A DNA stretch of 10,116 bases from an uncultured Clostridia bacterium (GTDB lineage Bacteria > Bacillota > Clostridia > Christensenellales > Borkfalkiaceae), in contig CAKQMM010000024.1 in the NCBI GenBank assembly GCA_934254755.1, forward strand, positions 1-10,116, read 5' to 3'. Under the pieces are notes generated by a model. It did no database searches. It had not been told where the DNA came from and saw only the letters and a list, made by a program, of their open reading frames with translations. Positions 1 to 6,106 of this stretch are shown piece after piece (position 1 is the stretch's first letter; each line of letters begins with the position of its first letter). Made by a program: the position numbers and the translations under genes.

Positions 1-1
1 C

Positions 2-76
2 GATATAAATTACGGGTTCGACAAAGTTTTGCCGTTTATCCGCCCGCAAGCGATTGCGTTTTTTTCGGTTTTGTAA
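2..76 (+). CDS. C-terminal tail of an unidentified protein (5' end outside window)
   Basis: Frame 2 is open from the first base and gives 24 residues, ending ...PFIRPQAIAFFSVL, before TAA at 74-76. The other two plus frames are less convincing: frame 3 stops at once, and frame 1 runs on into AT-rich sequence with poor codon content. The codon choice (GCG, CCG, TCG, GTT) matches the real genes further on, which is the main reason to call it coding. The end is hydrophobic, but no domain or family can be recognised from so little. It could also be chance. Confidence 0.4.
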   Translation, partial: DINYGFDKVLPFIRPQAIAFFSVL

Positions 77-108
77 TATTATATAAAAAGAAGTTTAAAC
101 TTACGCGC

Positions 109-137
109 AAACGCTTTGGCGGCAAGACGTTTTATCA
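109..137 (+). terminator. Weak intrinsic-terminator-like hairpin after the left-edge gene
   Basis: The arms AAACG-CTT (109-116) and AAG-(A)-CGTTT (124-132) pair over 8 bp with one bulged A and a 7-base loop. A broken T-rich run, TTTTATCATTT, follows. It lies 33 bp after the stop of the partial gene, which is a suitable place for its terminator. The stem is short and the T tract interrupted, so the call is tentative. Confidence 0.3.
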
Positions 138-156
138 TTTATCACTATATATATTA

Positions 157-184
157 TATATAATAGGAAATATATAATAGGAAA
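157..184. repeat. Perfect 14-bp tandem duplication carrying TATAAT boxes
   Basis: The unit TATATAATAGGAAA occurs twice head to tail (157-170 and 171-184) without a mismatch, inside a very AT-rich stretch (about 141-185). Each unit contains a perfect TATAAT (159-164 and 173-178) and a GGAAA. No good -35 hexamer lies 16-18 bp upstream of either box and no convincing gene follows, so promoter function is not shown. Replication slippage is the simplest origin. Confidence 0.7.
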
Positions 185-227
185 GGGGTAAAACGCCCGC
201 CCGTGTTCAGACTTGTTTTCGCTTCCG

Positions 228-255
228 CGAGATTCTTCGTTCCACTCAGAATGAC
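228..255 (-). repeat. Dispersed intergenic repeat of the TCATTCTGAG...GAAGAATCTC type
   Basis: Read on the minus strand this stretch begins TGTCATTCTGAGTGG and ends GAAGAATCTC. That matches a repeat type I know from intergenic regions of many bacterial genomes and metagenome assemblies. The core has short inverted ends (ATTCT/AGAAT at 232-236 and 248-252). It is fused without a gap to the first direct repeat that follows. Its function is unknown, and the family call rests on memory of the motif rather than on a search. Confidence 0.6.
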
Positions 256-257
256 AG

Positions 258-359
258 ATTGCAACGAGGAGGAACAATTAGTTGTGAGTTAACGGTTTTG
301 GGAATTAGTGCCGTTTTAACCAAACTAATTGCGACGAGGAGGAGCAATCAGTTATGAGT
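258..359. repeat. Pair of 32-bp direct repeats spaced 70 bp apart
   Basis: Copies at 258-289 and 328-359 agree at 28 of 32 positions and all four differences are transitions. The core is ATTGC(A/G)ACGAGGAGGA, followed by (A/G)CAAT. It resembles the dispersed TCATTGCGAGGAG...CGAAGCAATC repeats of many bacterial genomes, and ATTGC/GCAAT forms short inverted ends in the second copy. A truncated third copy, TTGATTGCGACGA, occurs at 484-496 directly before the tRNA. The AGGAGG core looks like a Shine-Dalgarno sequence 9-11 bases before a GTG (copy 1, stop after two codons) or an ATG (copy 2, 28 codons), but the encoded peptides look meaningless. The segment between the copies also contains a loose inverted repeat (GTTAACGG...CCGTTTTAAC). 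Confidence 0.75.
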
Positions 360-397
360 AGAATTTTTGCCGAATTAAAATCGCGTTTAGGCGAGGC

Positions 398-438
398 AAA
401 CGCCCGAAGCCGTACTTGCCGTACGGCGAGCGGCGTTT
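398..438. other. Two-helix hairpin upstream of tRNA-Arg
   Basis: AAACGCC (398-404) pairs with GGCGTTT (432-438). After a 4/4 internal loop, GCCGTAC (409-415) pairs with GTACGGC (421-427) around a 5-base loop. All 14 pairs are Watson-Crick. No T tract follows on either side, so it is not a standard intrinsic terminator. It belongs to the non-coding stretch 77-496, where I see no other supportable gene. Confidence 0.5.
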
Positions 439-456
439 AACAAAGCATAAACCGAT

Positions 457-484
457 TTGAAACGGCAAAAAACTACGACATAAT
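457..484 (+). promoter_or_regulatory. Probable sigma-A-type promoter of the tRNA-Arg gene
   Basis: TTGAAA (457-462) and CATAAT (479-484) are separated by 16 bp, with 4-5 of 6 consensus matches in each box. Transcription would start near 491, about six bases before the mature 5' end of the tRNA, which is a normal leader for a bacterial tRNA. The -10 box touches the partial third copy of the 32-bp repeat. Confidence 0.5.
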
Positions 485-496
485 TGATTGCGACGA

Positions 497-573
497 CTAC
501 CCGTAGCCCAGTTGGATAGAGCGCGAGACTCCGACTCTCGAGGCCGCCGGTTCGAGCCCGGCCGGGTAGACCA
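497..573 (+). tRNA. tRNA-Arg (anticodon CCG)
   Basis: All parts of the cloverleaf can be read. The acceptor strands CTACCCG (497-503) and CGGGTAG (563-569) pair perfectly, followed by discriminator A570 and an encoded CCA (571-573). The anticodon stem CGAGA/TCTCG (524-528, 536-540) is perfect, with loop CTCCGAC giving anticodon CCG (531-533), which reads the Arg codon CGG. The T stem GCCGG/CCGGC (546-550, 558-562) is perfect, with loop TTCGAGC. The D stem GCCC/GAGC has one C-A mismatch at the 12-23 position. It has its own apparent promoter and terminator, so it is likely a single-gene transcription unit. Confidence 0.97.
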
Positions 574-610
574 AACAAAAAAGCACTTCAACCGAAGTGC
601 TTTTTTGTTT
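573..610 (+). terminator. Intrinsic terminator of tRNA-Arg
   Basis: A perfect hairpin begins at the CCA end: an A-rich left arm ending AGCACTTC (573-589), the 4-base loop AACC (590-593), and the complementary arm GAAGTGCTTTTTTGTTT (594-610). The GC-containing core is flanked by six A's and six T's, so it could work in both directions. It isolates the tRNA from the flavoprotein gene. Confidence 0.93.
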
Positions 611-627
611 AAGTTTTCAAAAACCGC

Positions 628-656
628 TTTATTTTGCGGCGGGCGCGTGATAAAAT
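628..656 (+). promoter_or_regulatory. Possible extended -10 promoter for the flavoprotein gene
   Basis: TGATAAAAT (648-656) is an extended -10 element (TGN before TAAAAT). TTTATT at 628-633 is a weak -35 at a 17-bp distance. The predicted start near 663 leaves a leader of about 38 bases with the AAGGAG site at 688-693. A promoter is expected here because the tRNA terminator lies directly upstream. Confidence 0.4.
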
Positions 657-700
657 ATTTTAAAGTCGCTACGGTATTTTAAACAATAAGGAGAAAGAGT

Positions 701-1240
701 ATGAAAAAGATAGTTATAGTGAGTTCGTCGCCGCGGGCTGACGGCAACAGCGAAACGCTTGCAAAAAACTTTATGAAAGGCGCGGTTGAGAGCGGAAACC
801 AAGTCGAATATATTTCTATAAACGACGTTGACCTTAAATTTTGCAAGGGGTGTTTTTACTGCCAGAATCACGACGGTTGCGTTTTAAAGGACGATATGAA
901 CGCTCTTTACAATAAGTTCGAGCAAGCGGATATCCTAGTTTTTGCAACGCCCGTTTACTACTACTCCGTTTCGGGGCAGTTGAAAACTTTTTTGGACAGG
1001 CTTAACCCGCTCTACCCGCGCGACAATAAGTTTAAAGAAATTTATTTACTGTGCGCGTCGCACGACTCGAACCCGAACGCCATGGACGGGTGCGTTAGCG
1101 ACATTAACGGTTGGATAAGTTGCTTTGACGGAGTTACCCTTAAAGGCGTTTTGCGCGCCGTGGGCATTGAAAAGTACGGCGAAGTTTTAAAAACCGACTT
1201 CCCCCTTAAAGCCTACGAAATGGGTAAGGGGATAATTTAG
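701..1240 (+). CDS. Flavodoxin-fold NAD(P)H-dependent oxidoreductase / iron-sulfur-flavoprotein-like
   Basis: This 179-residue cytoplasmic protein belongs to the NADPH-dependent FMN reductase / WrbA-like superfamily, which carries FMN and transfers electrons. The start is fixed by AAGGAG at 688-693, seven bases before the ATG. The N-terminal strand MKKIVIVSSS leads into the FMN phosphate loop SSSPRADGNSETL (8-20), and ATPVYYYSVSGQLK (82-95) is the second flavin-contacting segment typical of the family. Cysteines 48, 51, 54 and 60 form CKGCFYC followed by C60 and DDM. In the iron-sulfur flavoprotein branch a comparable compact Cys motif holds a [4Fe-4S] cluster, but many clostridial relatives keep the Cys pattern without a proven cluster. 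The physiological electron donor and acceptor are not evident. It stands alone between the tRNA terminator and a convergent operon. Confidence 0.88.
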   Translation: MKKIVIVSSSPRADGNSETLAKNFMKGAVESGNQVEYISINDVDLKFCKGCFYCQNHDGCVLKDDMNALYNKFEQADILVFATPVYYYSVSGQLKTFLDRLNPLYPRDNKFKEIYLLCASHDSNPNAMDGCVSDINGWISCFDGVTLKGVLRAVGIEKYGEVLKTDFPLKAYEMGKGII

Positions 1241-1329
1241 CAACAAGCGTTTAGGCGACTAAGCTAAAACGGTTCTTCCATATACAGGTGTTCGCCAACG
1301 CTAAAATCAACAAGTCTTTATAAAAGCAA

Positions 1330-1409
1330 AACCCACGGGGAAACGAAACGCGCCCGAAAGCCGATTACTTTAAGGCGGCGCATTTCAAAATCCCCGTGGG
1401 TTAATTTTT
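1330..1409. terminator. Large hairpin between convergent genes, probable bidirectional terminator
   Basis: AACCCACGGGGA (1330-1341) and TCCCCGTGGGTT (1391-1402) are perfectly complementary over 12 bp. The 49-base loop can fold further (GCGCC with GGCGC, AAAG with CTTT). TTAATTTTT follows on the plus strand and TTTTGCTTTT on the minus strand, so it could end both the flavoprotein transcript and the five-gene operon arriving from the right. The loop is far larger than in an ordinary terminator. A small palindromic insertion element is the alternative. Confidence 0.55.
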
Positions 1410-1416
1410 AAACTTT

Positions 1417-2097
1417 TTATCTTTTTATAGCCGAAACGAAGCGTTCTGTTATTTGTTTCGGGCGAGTTATCGCTCCTCCCACGACAGCCGCAAACGCGCC
1501 TGAATCCAAAGCCTTTTTTAATTCTTCGGGCGTTTTAATTCCGCCTTCGGCAATAACGGGCGTTTTCAAGATGCGGACAAGCTTAGCTATCATTTCGTAA
1601 TCGGGTAAACTAACGCCCTTGGTGTATTCGGTATATCCCGACAAGGTTGTTCCTATAAAATCAAACCCGAGTTTTTCGGCGTTTTCCCCTTCTTCAACGG
1701 TCGAACAGTCCGCCATAAGCAAAACTTTATCGTTATAGTCGCGTATTTTTTTAACCAAGTCCGAAAGCGTTTCGCCGCGCGGCCTCAAACGCAAAGTTCC
1801 GTCTGTGGCAATAACGTCAACCCCTTCGTCAATAAGCGTTTTCGCTTCAGAAAAAGTCGGGGTTATGTACACGGGGCTACCCGCGTACACTTTTTTGATT
1901 ATCCCTATAATCGGCAAATCGACCGCTTTTTTTATTGCCCTTACGTCTTTAACGGTATTCGCGCGTATTCCGACCGCGCCTCCCTGTTTTGCCGCCAGCG
2001 CGAATTTAGCCATAACGCCGCTGCCGAACATAGGCTCGTCTTTAAGAGCCTGACAAGAAACAATCAATCCGCCTTTTGCGGACAAAAATTTATTCAT
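1417..2097 (-). CDS. nanE: N-acetylmannosamine-6-phosphate 2-epimerase NanE
   Basis: This cytoplasmic TIM-barrel enzyme converts ManNAc-6-P to GlcNAc-6-P in sialic acid / N-acetylmannosamine catabolism. The 226 residues match the usual family length (about 220-235). Recognisable family segments are KGGLIVSCQAL (8-18), GGAVGIRANTVKD (39-51), LPIIGIIKK (61-69), VDVIATDGTLR (93-103) and TPVIAEGGIKTPEE (179-192). By comparison with the Clostridium perfringens enzyme, K68 and E184 correspond to the catalytic Lys and Glu. The start has GGAG seven bases upstream and overlaps the end of the kinase gene by 8 bp, so the two are translationally linked. It is the last gene of the operon and is followed by the 1330-1409 hairpin. 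No nanA, nagA or nagB is visible, so the following steps must be encoded elsewhere. Confidence 0.95.
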   Translation of the reverse strand: MNKFLSAKGGLIVSCQALKDEPMFGSGVMAKFALAAKQGGAVGIRANTVKDVRAIKKAVDLPIIGIIKKVYAGSPVYITPTFSEAKTLIDEGVDVIATDGTLRLRPRGETLSDLVKKIRDYNDKVLLMADCSTVEEGENAEKLGFDFIGTTLSGYTEYTKGVSLPDYEMIAKLVRILKTPVIAEGGIKTPEELKKALDSGAFAAVVGGAITRPKQITERFVSAIKR

Positions 2098-2920
2098 CGC
2101 AATTCTCCGTAAAATATTTTATCGCGCCGATGACTGCCTGAAAATTTTCACTCGGCGCGCATATAATTTTATAACTTTTAGCGTAGGGCGATTCGTCTTC
2201 ATCAGCCGCCGCCTTGACAAGATTTATTAAAAAATCGCCTTGCGCGCTTATTCCCCCGCCGATAACGACCGTTTCGGGATTATAAAAAACAACTGCGGCT
2301 TTTATAACGTTGTAAAGTTCTTTCGCCCATTTTTTCAGCAGCAAAAGAGTAGTTTCATCGCCTTTTTTAGCGTCTTTGAAAACTTCTTCGCAAGGTTTGC
2401 CGCACAGTTCGCTCAAACCTTTCGACGAAGCTTCCGTATCGGCGCGTTTACCGTTCAGCGCAGTCAGATATCCAAGCTGCCCTGCAAACCCGCCGCCTCC
2501 CGTAAACAATTTTCCGCCGCTGACGTACCCGCCCGCAACGCCCGTTCCGACCGCAATAAAAAAATAATCGTTAAGTTCGGTTTTAAGGGAATACGCCATC
2601 GCCGCGGCGTCGTTCATAACGCTAACTTCAACGCCGTACTTGTTCTGTAAAATTTCTTTAAGCTTTACGCCCGTGTAGCGCGGGATATTATCGTTAGCGT
2701 AAACTATTTCGCCGTTTTTGCCGACTACGCCCGCCGTAGAGACGGCTATTCCGTCAAAACCGCACACAAATTCGTCTATAAGCGCAAACAGCGTTTCAAG
2801 CAGTTTTTCCGCGCCGAATTTAGCGTTAGAAGGTTTTTTGCCGCTGTCGACGACCTTGTTTTCGCTAATTAACGCATATTTTATAAACGTGCCGCCGATA
2901 TCTATCCCTAATAATCTCAT
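2090..2920 (-). CDS. nanK: ROK-family sugar kinase, probable N-acetylmannosamine kinase (NanK)
   Basis: The product is 276 residues with the two-lobe sugar-kinase fold. LGIDIGGTFIK (4-14) is the ATP phosphate loop, MNDAAAMA (102-109) holds the presumed catalytic base D104, GTGVAGG (125-131) is the second phosphate motif, and VVIGGGIS (218-225) binds adenosine. I chose ATG at 2920 over an in-frame ATG at 2947. It follows AAAGGATAAA and its ATGA overlaps the stop of the previous gene, while the upstream start would add nine hydrophilic residues not needed by the fold. The usual ROK ExGH is QLGY (148-151), and the Zn-binding CxCGxxGCxE is absent, although Glu163 keeps the position of the later sugar-binding Glu. 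As I recall, the Zn-less NanK of Staphylococcus aureus shows a similar His-to-Tyr change. The adjacent nanE makes ManNAc the likely substrate; glucose or GlcNAc is possible. Confidence 0.75.
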   Translation of the reverse strand: MRLLGIDIGGTFIKYALISENKVVDSGKKPSNAKFGAEKLLETLFALIDEFVCGFDGIAVSTAGVVGKNGEIVYANDNIPRYTGVKLKEILQNKYGVEVSVMNDAAAMAYSLKTELNDYFFIAVGTGVAGGYVSGGKLFTGGGGFAGQLGYLTALNGKRADTEASSKGLSELCGKPCEEVFKDAKKGDETTLLLLKKWAKELYNVIKAAVVFYNPETVVIGGGISAQGDFLINLVKAAADEDESPYAKSYKIICAPSENFQAVIGAIKYFTENCDE

Positions 2921-4434
2921 TTTATCCTTTTTACCGTTACGTCGCATTCGAAAAGCCTTGATAACGGAAACGCTATATCGACAACCGAAAACCGCTTGTC
3001 GAGTTTTTTAAAATGTTTTTTAAAAAATGCCCGCACCTTTTTTAGCGCGTATTTTCCGATGTTTGCTTCGTTTAACGCTATATCGTCATACGATACATTT
3101 AAGCGCGGCAAAATCTCTTTTGTTTTCCACCTTGCGTAAGTCTGATAACATATATCTTCAACGACGCGGTTAGCAAAAAATTCGCCGCTCACGTCGCCGC
3201 CGAAATATTTTTTATAAATCGCCGCCGCTATCGCCGTTCCGAGAGTGTTAGAGTCGGTATTCCAGCCGGCATAAGATATCGGACTGCATAACCTGAAAGC
3301 TTTTTTCACGTATTCCGCCTCGCCGCCGTTTGCATAACCGTTGTCGGCAACGATAATACTTTTGCGTTTTTTAAAAAGCGTGCGCATAGCCGTGTATAGT
3401 TGGGTTAAATCACGTTTCCGATATTCCCTGTAAGACGGAAATCTCGCTTCGCGCTGTTTAAAATCCGGCACGTTCAAAAGTAAAATTAAATCCGCTTCTT
3501 CGGCGTTTTCTTCATAGACCGCACCGCAAGCTTTTATCTGCGCCGCAACCGTTTCCGAAACCGCCCTGTCTTCGTATAACGGAACGACGTTTTTTGCTTC
3601 TGCGGAAGAGTAAACGGGATGTATTTTCGGTTGTATGCCGAACGCTTCGGTCAAACATCGCGATATAAGCGTTAACCCGACTTCGTCTGCCCCCGGGTAA
3701 CTCATAACGGATTTTAAACCGTTCTTTTCAATAAAGTCGGCAACCCGTTTTTTATCCATAGCGGTATATCCGTAAGGGTTTGAATCGTCAAGCGGAATGA
3801 CGAGTTCGTCAAAAACCTTTCCGTTCAGCTTTAAAGCTTCAAAAATCGCCGAAAGGTTTTTTTCACGCCGCATAGCGTAGTCTTTTAAATTTTCTTCTCC
3901 GATTTTTCCGATCAGCTCTTTTTCGGTCTTAATATATTCGTCTTCGCCGATTTCTCCCGTCGAATACTTGTGGCGGTTTACCCCGGACAAAAAAATCTCT
4001 CGCCCCGAAACGCCGTAATAATCGGGCTCTTCCGCGCTTGACGTGTAAGTCGGGCACCGCATTATAAGGGTAAACGCATAAATTTTAATCGCGGGGTTTA
4101 TTTCTTTAACCTGCTTAACAAGGTTTAACCGATTTAAAATTTCGTCGCCGCTTAAATTATGCAGCCGAGACGGAAAAAGTCCGCCGTATAATAGCGTTTC
4201 AAGCGATATAACGAGCGCGTCGGCAATCTTTGCGGAAGACAAAACGAAACTTTTTATTTTTCCGTAATCGCCCGAAACCTTACCAAGCCCGAGCGCAGAC
4301 CTTTCGATAGTTATAAGTTCCGCCCGTTTTGAACCTTTTAGCGCAAGCTCCGGATATTTATAGTTGCAAGGCCGCTCGTCAAGCGGAAGATAGGCTATTT
4401 TTATTTTTTTATTCAAATAATTCGTCTTCGTCAT
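2917..4434 (-). CDS. DUF4127 family protein, function unknown
   Basis: The product is 505 residues, the normal size for the family, with no signal peptide or membrane segment, so it is predicted to be cytoplasmic. The DUF4127 pattern is clear: YLPLDERPCNY (15-25), ALVISLETLLYGGLFPSR (73-90), a cysteine-containing MRCPTYTSSAEEPDYYG (125-141), IPLDDSNPYGYT (213-224), YPGADEVGL (246-254), IIVADNGYANGGE (360-372) and YAGWNTDSNTLG (388-399). Many conserved Asp, Asn and Arg residues suggest an enzyme acting on a polar, perhaps sugar-like substrate; that is inference. It overlaps the preceding gene by 26 bp and shares ATGA with the kinase gene. Only an A-rich stretch precedes the ATG at 4434, so translation may depend on coupling. 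A TTG start at codon 7 (4416) cannot be excluded. Its place before nanK/nanE suggests a role in supplying or processing an amino sugar. Confidence 0.9.
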   Translation of the reverse strand: MTKTNYLNKKIKIAYLPLDERPCNYKYPELALKGSKRAELITIERSALGLGKVSGDYGKIKSFVLSSAKIADALVISLETLLYGGLFPSRLHNLSGDEILNRLNLVKQVKEINPAIKIYAFTLIMRCPTYTSSAEEPDYYGVSGREIFLSGVNRHKYSTGEIGEDEYIKTEKELIGKIGEENLKDYAMRREKNLSAIFEALKLNGKVFDELVIPLDDSNPYGYTAMDKKRVADFIEKNGLKSVMSYPGADEVGLTLISRCLTEAFGIQPKIHPVYSSAEAKNVVPLYEDRAVSETVAAQIKACGAVYEENAEEADLILLLNVPDFKQREARFPSYREYRKRDLTQLYTAMRTLFKKRKSIIVADNGYANGGEAEYVKKAFRLCSPISYAGWNTDSNTLGTAIAAAIYKKYFGGDVSGEFFANRVVEDICYQTYARWKTKEILPRLNVSYDDIALNEANIGKYALKKVRAFFKKHFKKLDKRFSVVDIAFPLSRLFECDVTVKRIK

Positions 4435-6106
4435 TTTCTTTTTTTTCGGCGTTTTGAGGCGCGTCCGTTTCAGCGTTTTGAGAAGCTTTCATAACTTCGG
4501 TTTCCGTTTTACCGTCAACCGTTCCGTCAAACGCTTCGTCTTTTTTGATATCGGGTTTTTTATCGGGGTGTTCGCCGAACCCTCCACCCGTATCGCCGCC
4601 GTTTAAAGCGGACTGAGCCGCCCCTATATCGATATCGCGGCGTTTTCTCGACCGCTTATAGTTGACGACTATTACTATAATTACTATCACGATGGGAACC
4701 ATAAGCGGCAACACGTATACCCCAAATATAAATATAAATCCGAATGCCATCATAGCGAAAAATCCGCCGTCGCGATAACCGTCTTTAAGCATTGGGCTTT
4801 CACTTTCGGAAAGAGTAAATTTTATCTCTTCGTCGGGGAGCGTTGCGTAAGAACGGGTGTAGCCGCCGTCGGTTTTAGTCCATTCGTCACTCCACACGAC
4901 AAAATACGGCGTCTTTATTTCAACGGTCAGCGTGCCGAAACTTTTCCAGGTTTTTGCGGGGGAAGATAGGTAAGTGAATTCATAAACCGACGGCTCGTAC
5001 GCCATATTCAGATCGGGAAGCAGCGGCGCGGTGACGCTGTTGACAACCCTTCCGTATGCAGGCACGGTCAAATCGTACTCATACCAGCGCATAAGGTCGT
5101 TCAAAAACGTAGAGTTTATGTTCAAATTACCGAGATATTCCGTCAAAACGTATCCGTTCGAGCCGTAACCCGAAATCATATAGTCGGTGACGGCGTTGAA
5201 CCAGTCCACGCGCGATACGCCGCTATCTTCGCTATAATTTTTAAAAACAAGGTCGCCGTAAGTCGTTTGCTCGACGGTTTTAAGGGTCATTTTGCCGCTA
5301 ATTTCTTTCTTTTCGCCGCCGTTACTGTAAAACGTCCAGTCGGATTCGTTCAAGCTCGCCCCGTCGCCGTACACTTCGACTTCGACCGTGTCGCCTAAAC
5401 CCACGAATGCGCCGAGAGAAACCATATTATTGTTGTACGAGTAACCGTTGCTTTTGCTAAGCGCGTATTTTTTATTGTCAAGCGTGGAAATTTTAATTGC
5501 GGCATAGGGGGAATTTTTGCCCGTTTCGTCAAGTTCCGTAACAGTAAAAGAGTAACGGGTGACGGGCAAGCCGCGTTTGAAAAAGCCGCTTTCATCGTAA
5601 AAATCGCGCACTTTTTTTAAGTCGGTAAGATTAAATTCGTAAACCGACGGACAGTAGGTAAACCTGTCTTTAACGTCCGCGGTTTTGCCGTTTATCAAAA
5701 TTTTACCTTTCGGCAACGCTTTAAAATCTCCGTAATAATCGACCGCCGTAGCCGTAATATACGGGAAAATAAGGTTTGCCGTCACTTCCATATCGGTGTG
5801 GTTGCAAAAATTGTATTCGGCGGTGACGCTCGCGTTATACTCCTCGTTTTCACCGTTGAAATTCGGGAAACTTTCTATGTTGAAAGTGAGTTTTTCGCTT
5901 TCGACTTCGAGCGGGCAATCGCCACCTGTTGACACCACTCCGAACGAATTCGAACCGCGCCAGTAACGCTGGGCAGAGTTGGCGTAAACTTCGGTTTTGT
6001 TTATAGCACCCGCGCCGAAAACGCCGACCAAAGCCGCCGTAAACGCTACGCCGGCGGCGATAATTTTTTGCCACGGGGACTCTTTGCGGTTTAAACTATT
6101 TGTCAT
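4409..6106 (-). CDS. Secreted/membrane-anchored protein of unknown function, single C-terminal TM
   Basis: I do not recognise a named family in this 565-residue protein. It starts with a short basic segment and a hydrophobic stretch (about 15-34) typical of a signal peptide, with a possible cleavage after VYA (40-42). About 400 residues of aromatic- and Thr/Ser-rich, probably beta-strand-rich ectodomain follow. A strongly hydrophobic segment (about 452-482, rich in Val/Ile) is followed by KRSRKRR and an acidic, Gly-rich cytoplasmic tail of about 80 residues ending DEDELFE. By the positive-inside rule the tail is cytoplasmic. The ATG shares ATGA with the hydrolase stop, and AAGGAG lies 11 bases upstream, inside the hydrolase gene. 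The layout suits a surface sensor or a scaffold with an intracellular partner, but no catalytic motif is seen. Confidence 0.85.
   Translation of the reverse strand: MTNSLNRKESPWQKIIAAGVAFTAALVGVFGAGAINKTEVYANSAQRYWRGSNSFGVVSTGGDCPLEVESEKLTFNIESFPNFNGENEEYNASVTAEYNFCNHTDMEVTANLIFPYITATAVDYYGDFKALPKGKILINGKTADVKDRFTYCPSVYEFNLTDLKKVRDFYDESGFFKRGLPVTRYSFTVTELDETGKNSPYAAIKISTLDNKKYALSKSNGYSYNNNMVSLGAFVGLGDTVEVEVYGDGASLNESDWTFYSNGGEKKEISGKMTLKTVEQTTYGDLVFKNYSEDSGVSRVDWFNAVTDYMISGYGSNGYVLTEYLGNLNINSTFLNDLMRWYEYDLTVPAYGRVVNSVTAPLLPDLNMAYEPSVYEFTYLSSPAKTWKSFGTLTVEIKTPYFVVWSDEWTKTDGGYTRSYATLPDEEIKFTLSESESPMLKDGYRDGGFFAMMAFGFIFIFGVYVLPLMVPIVIVIIVIVVNYKRSRKRRDIDIGAAQSALNGGDTGGGFGEHPDKKPDIKKDEAFDGTVDGKTETEVMKASQNAETDAPQNAEKKENDEDELFE

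Noticed and set aside
201..290. GTG-started 29-codon ORF across the dispersed repeats
   Set aside because: Its product (…ASARFFVPLRMT…) is the familiar translation of the repeat itself, as seen in many spurious predictions.
352..591. Minus-strand ORF of 79 codons over the tRNA-Arg gene (with overlapping shorter frames at 387-578 and 488-682)
   Set aside because: They run through the tRNA and its terminator, have no ribosome site, and translate structural RNA.
1251..1314. Possible gene remnant after the flavoprotein gene (…FFHIQVFANAKINKSL-stop)
   Set aside because: It is an open stretch of only about 20 codons without a start or ribosome site, and matches no family I recognise.
2240..2650. 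136-codon plus-strand ORF inside the ROK kinase gene
   Set aside because: It is antisense to a clear enzyme gene, with no ribosome site and no family likeness; it is a shadow of GC-rich codons.
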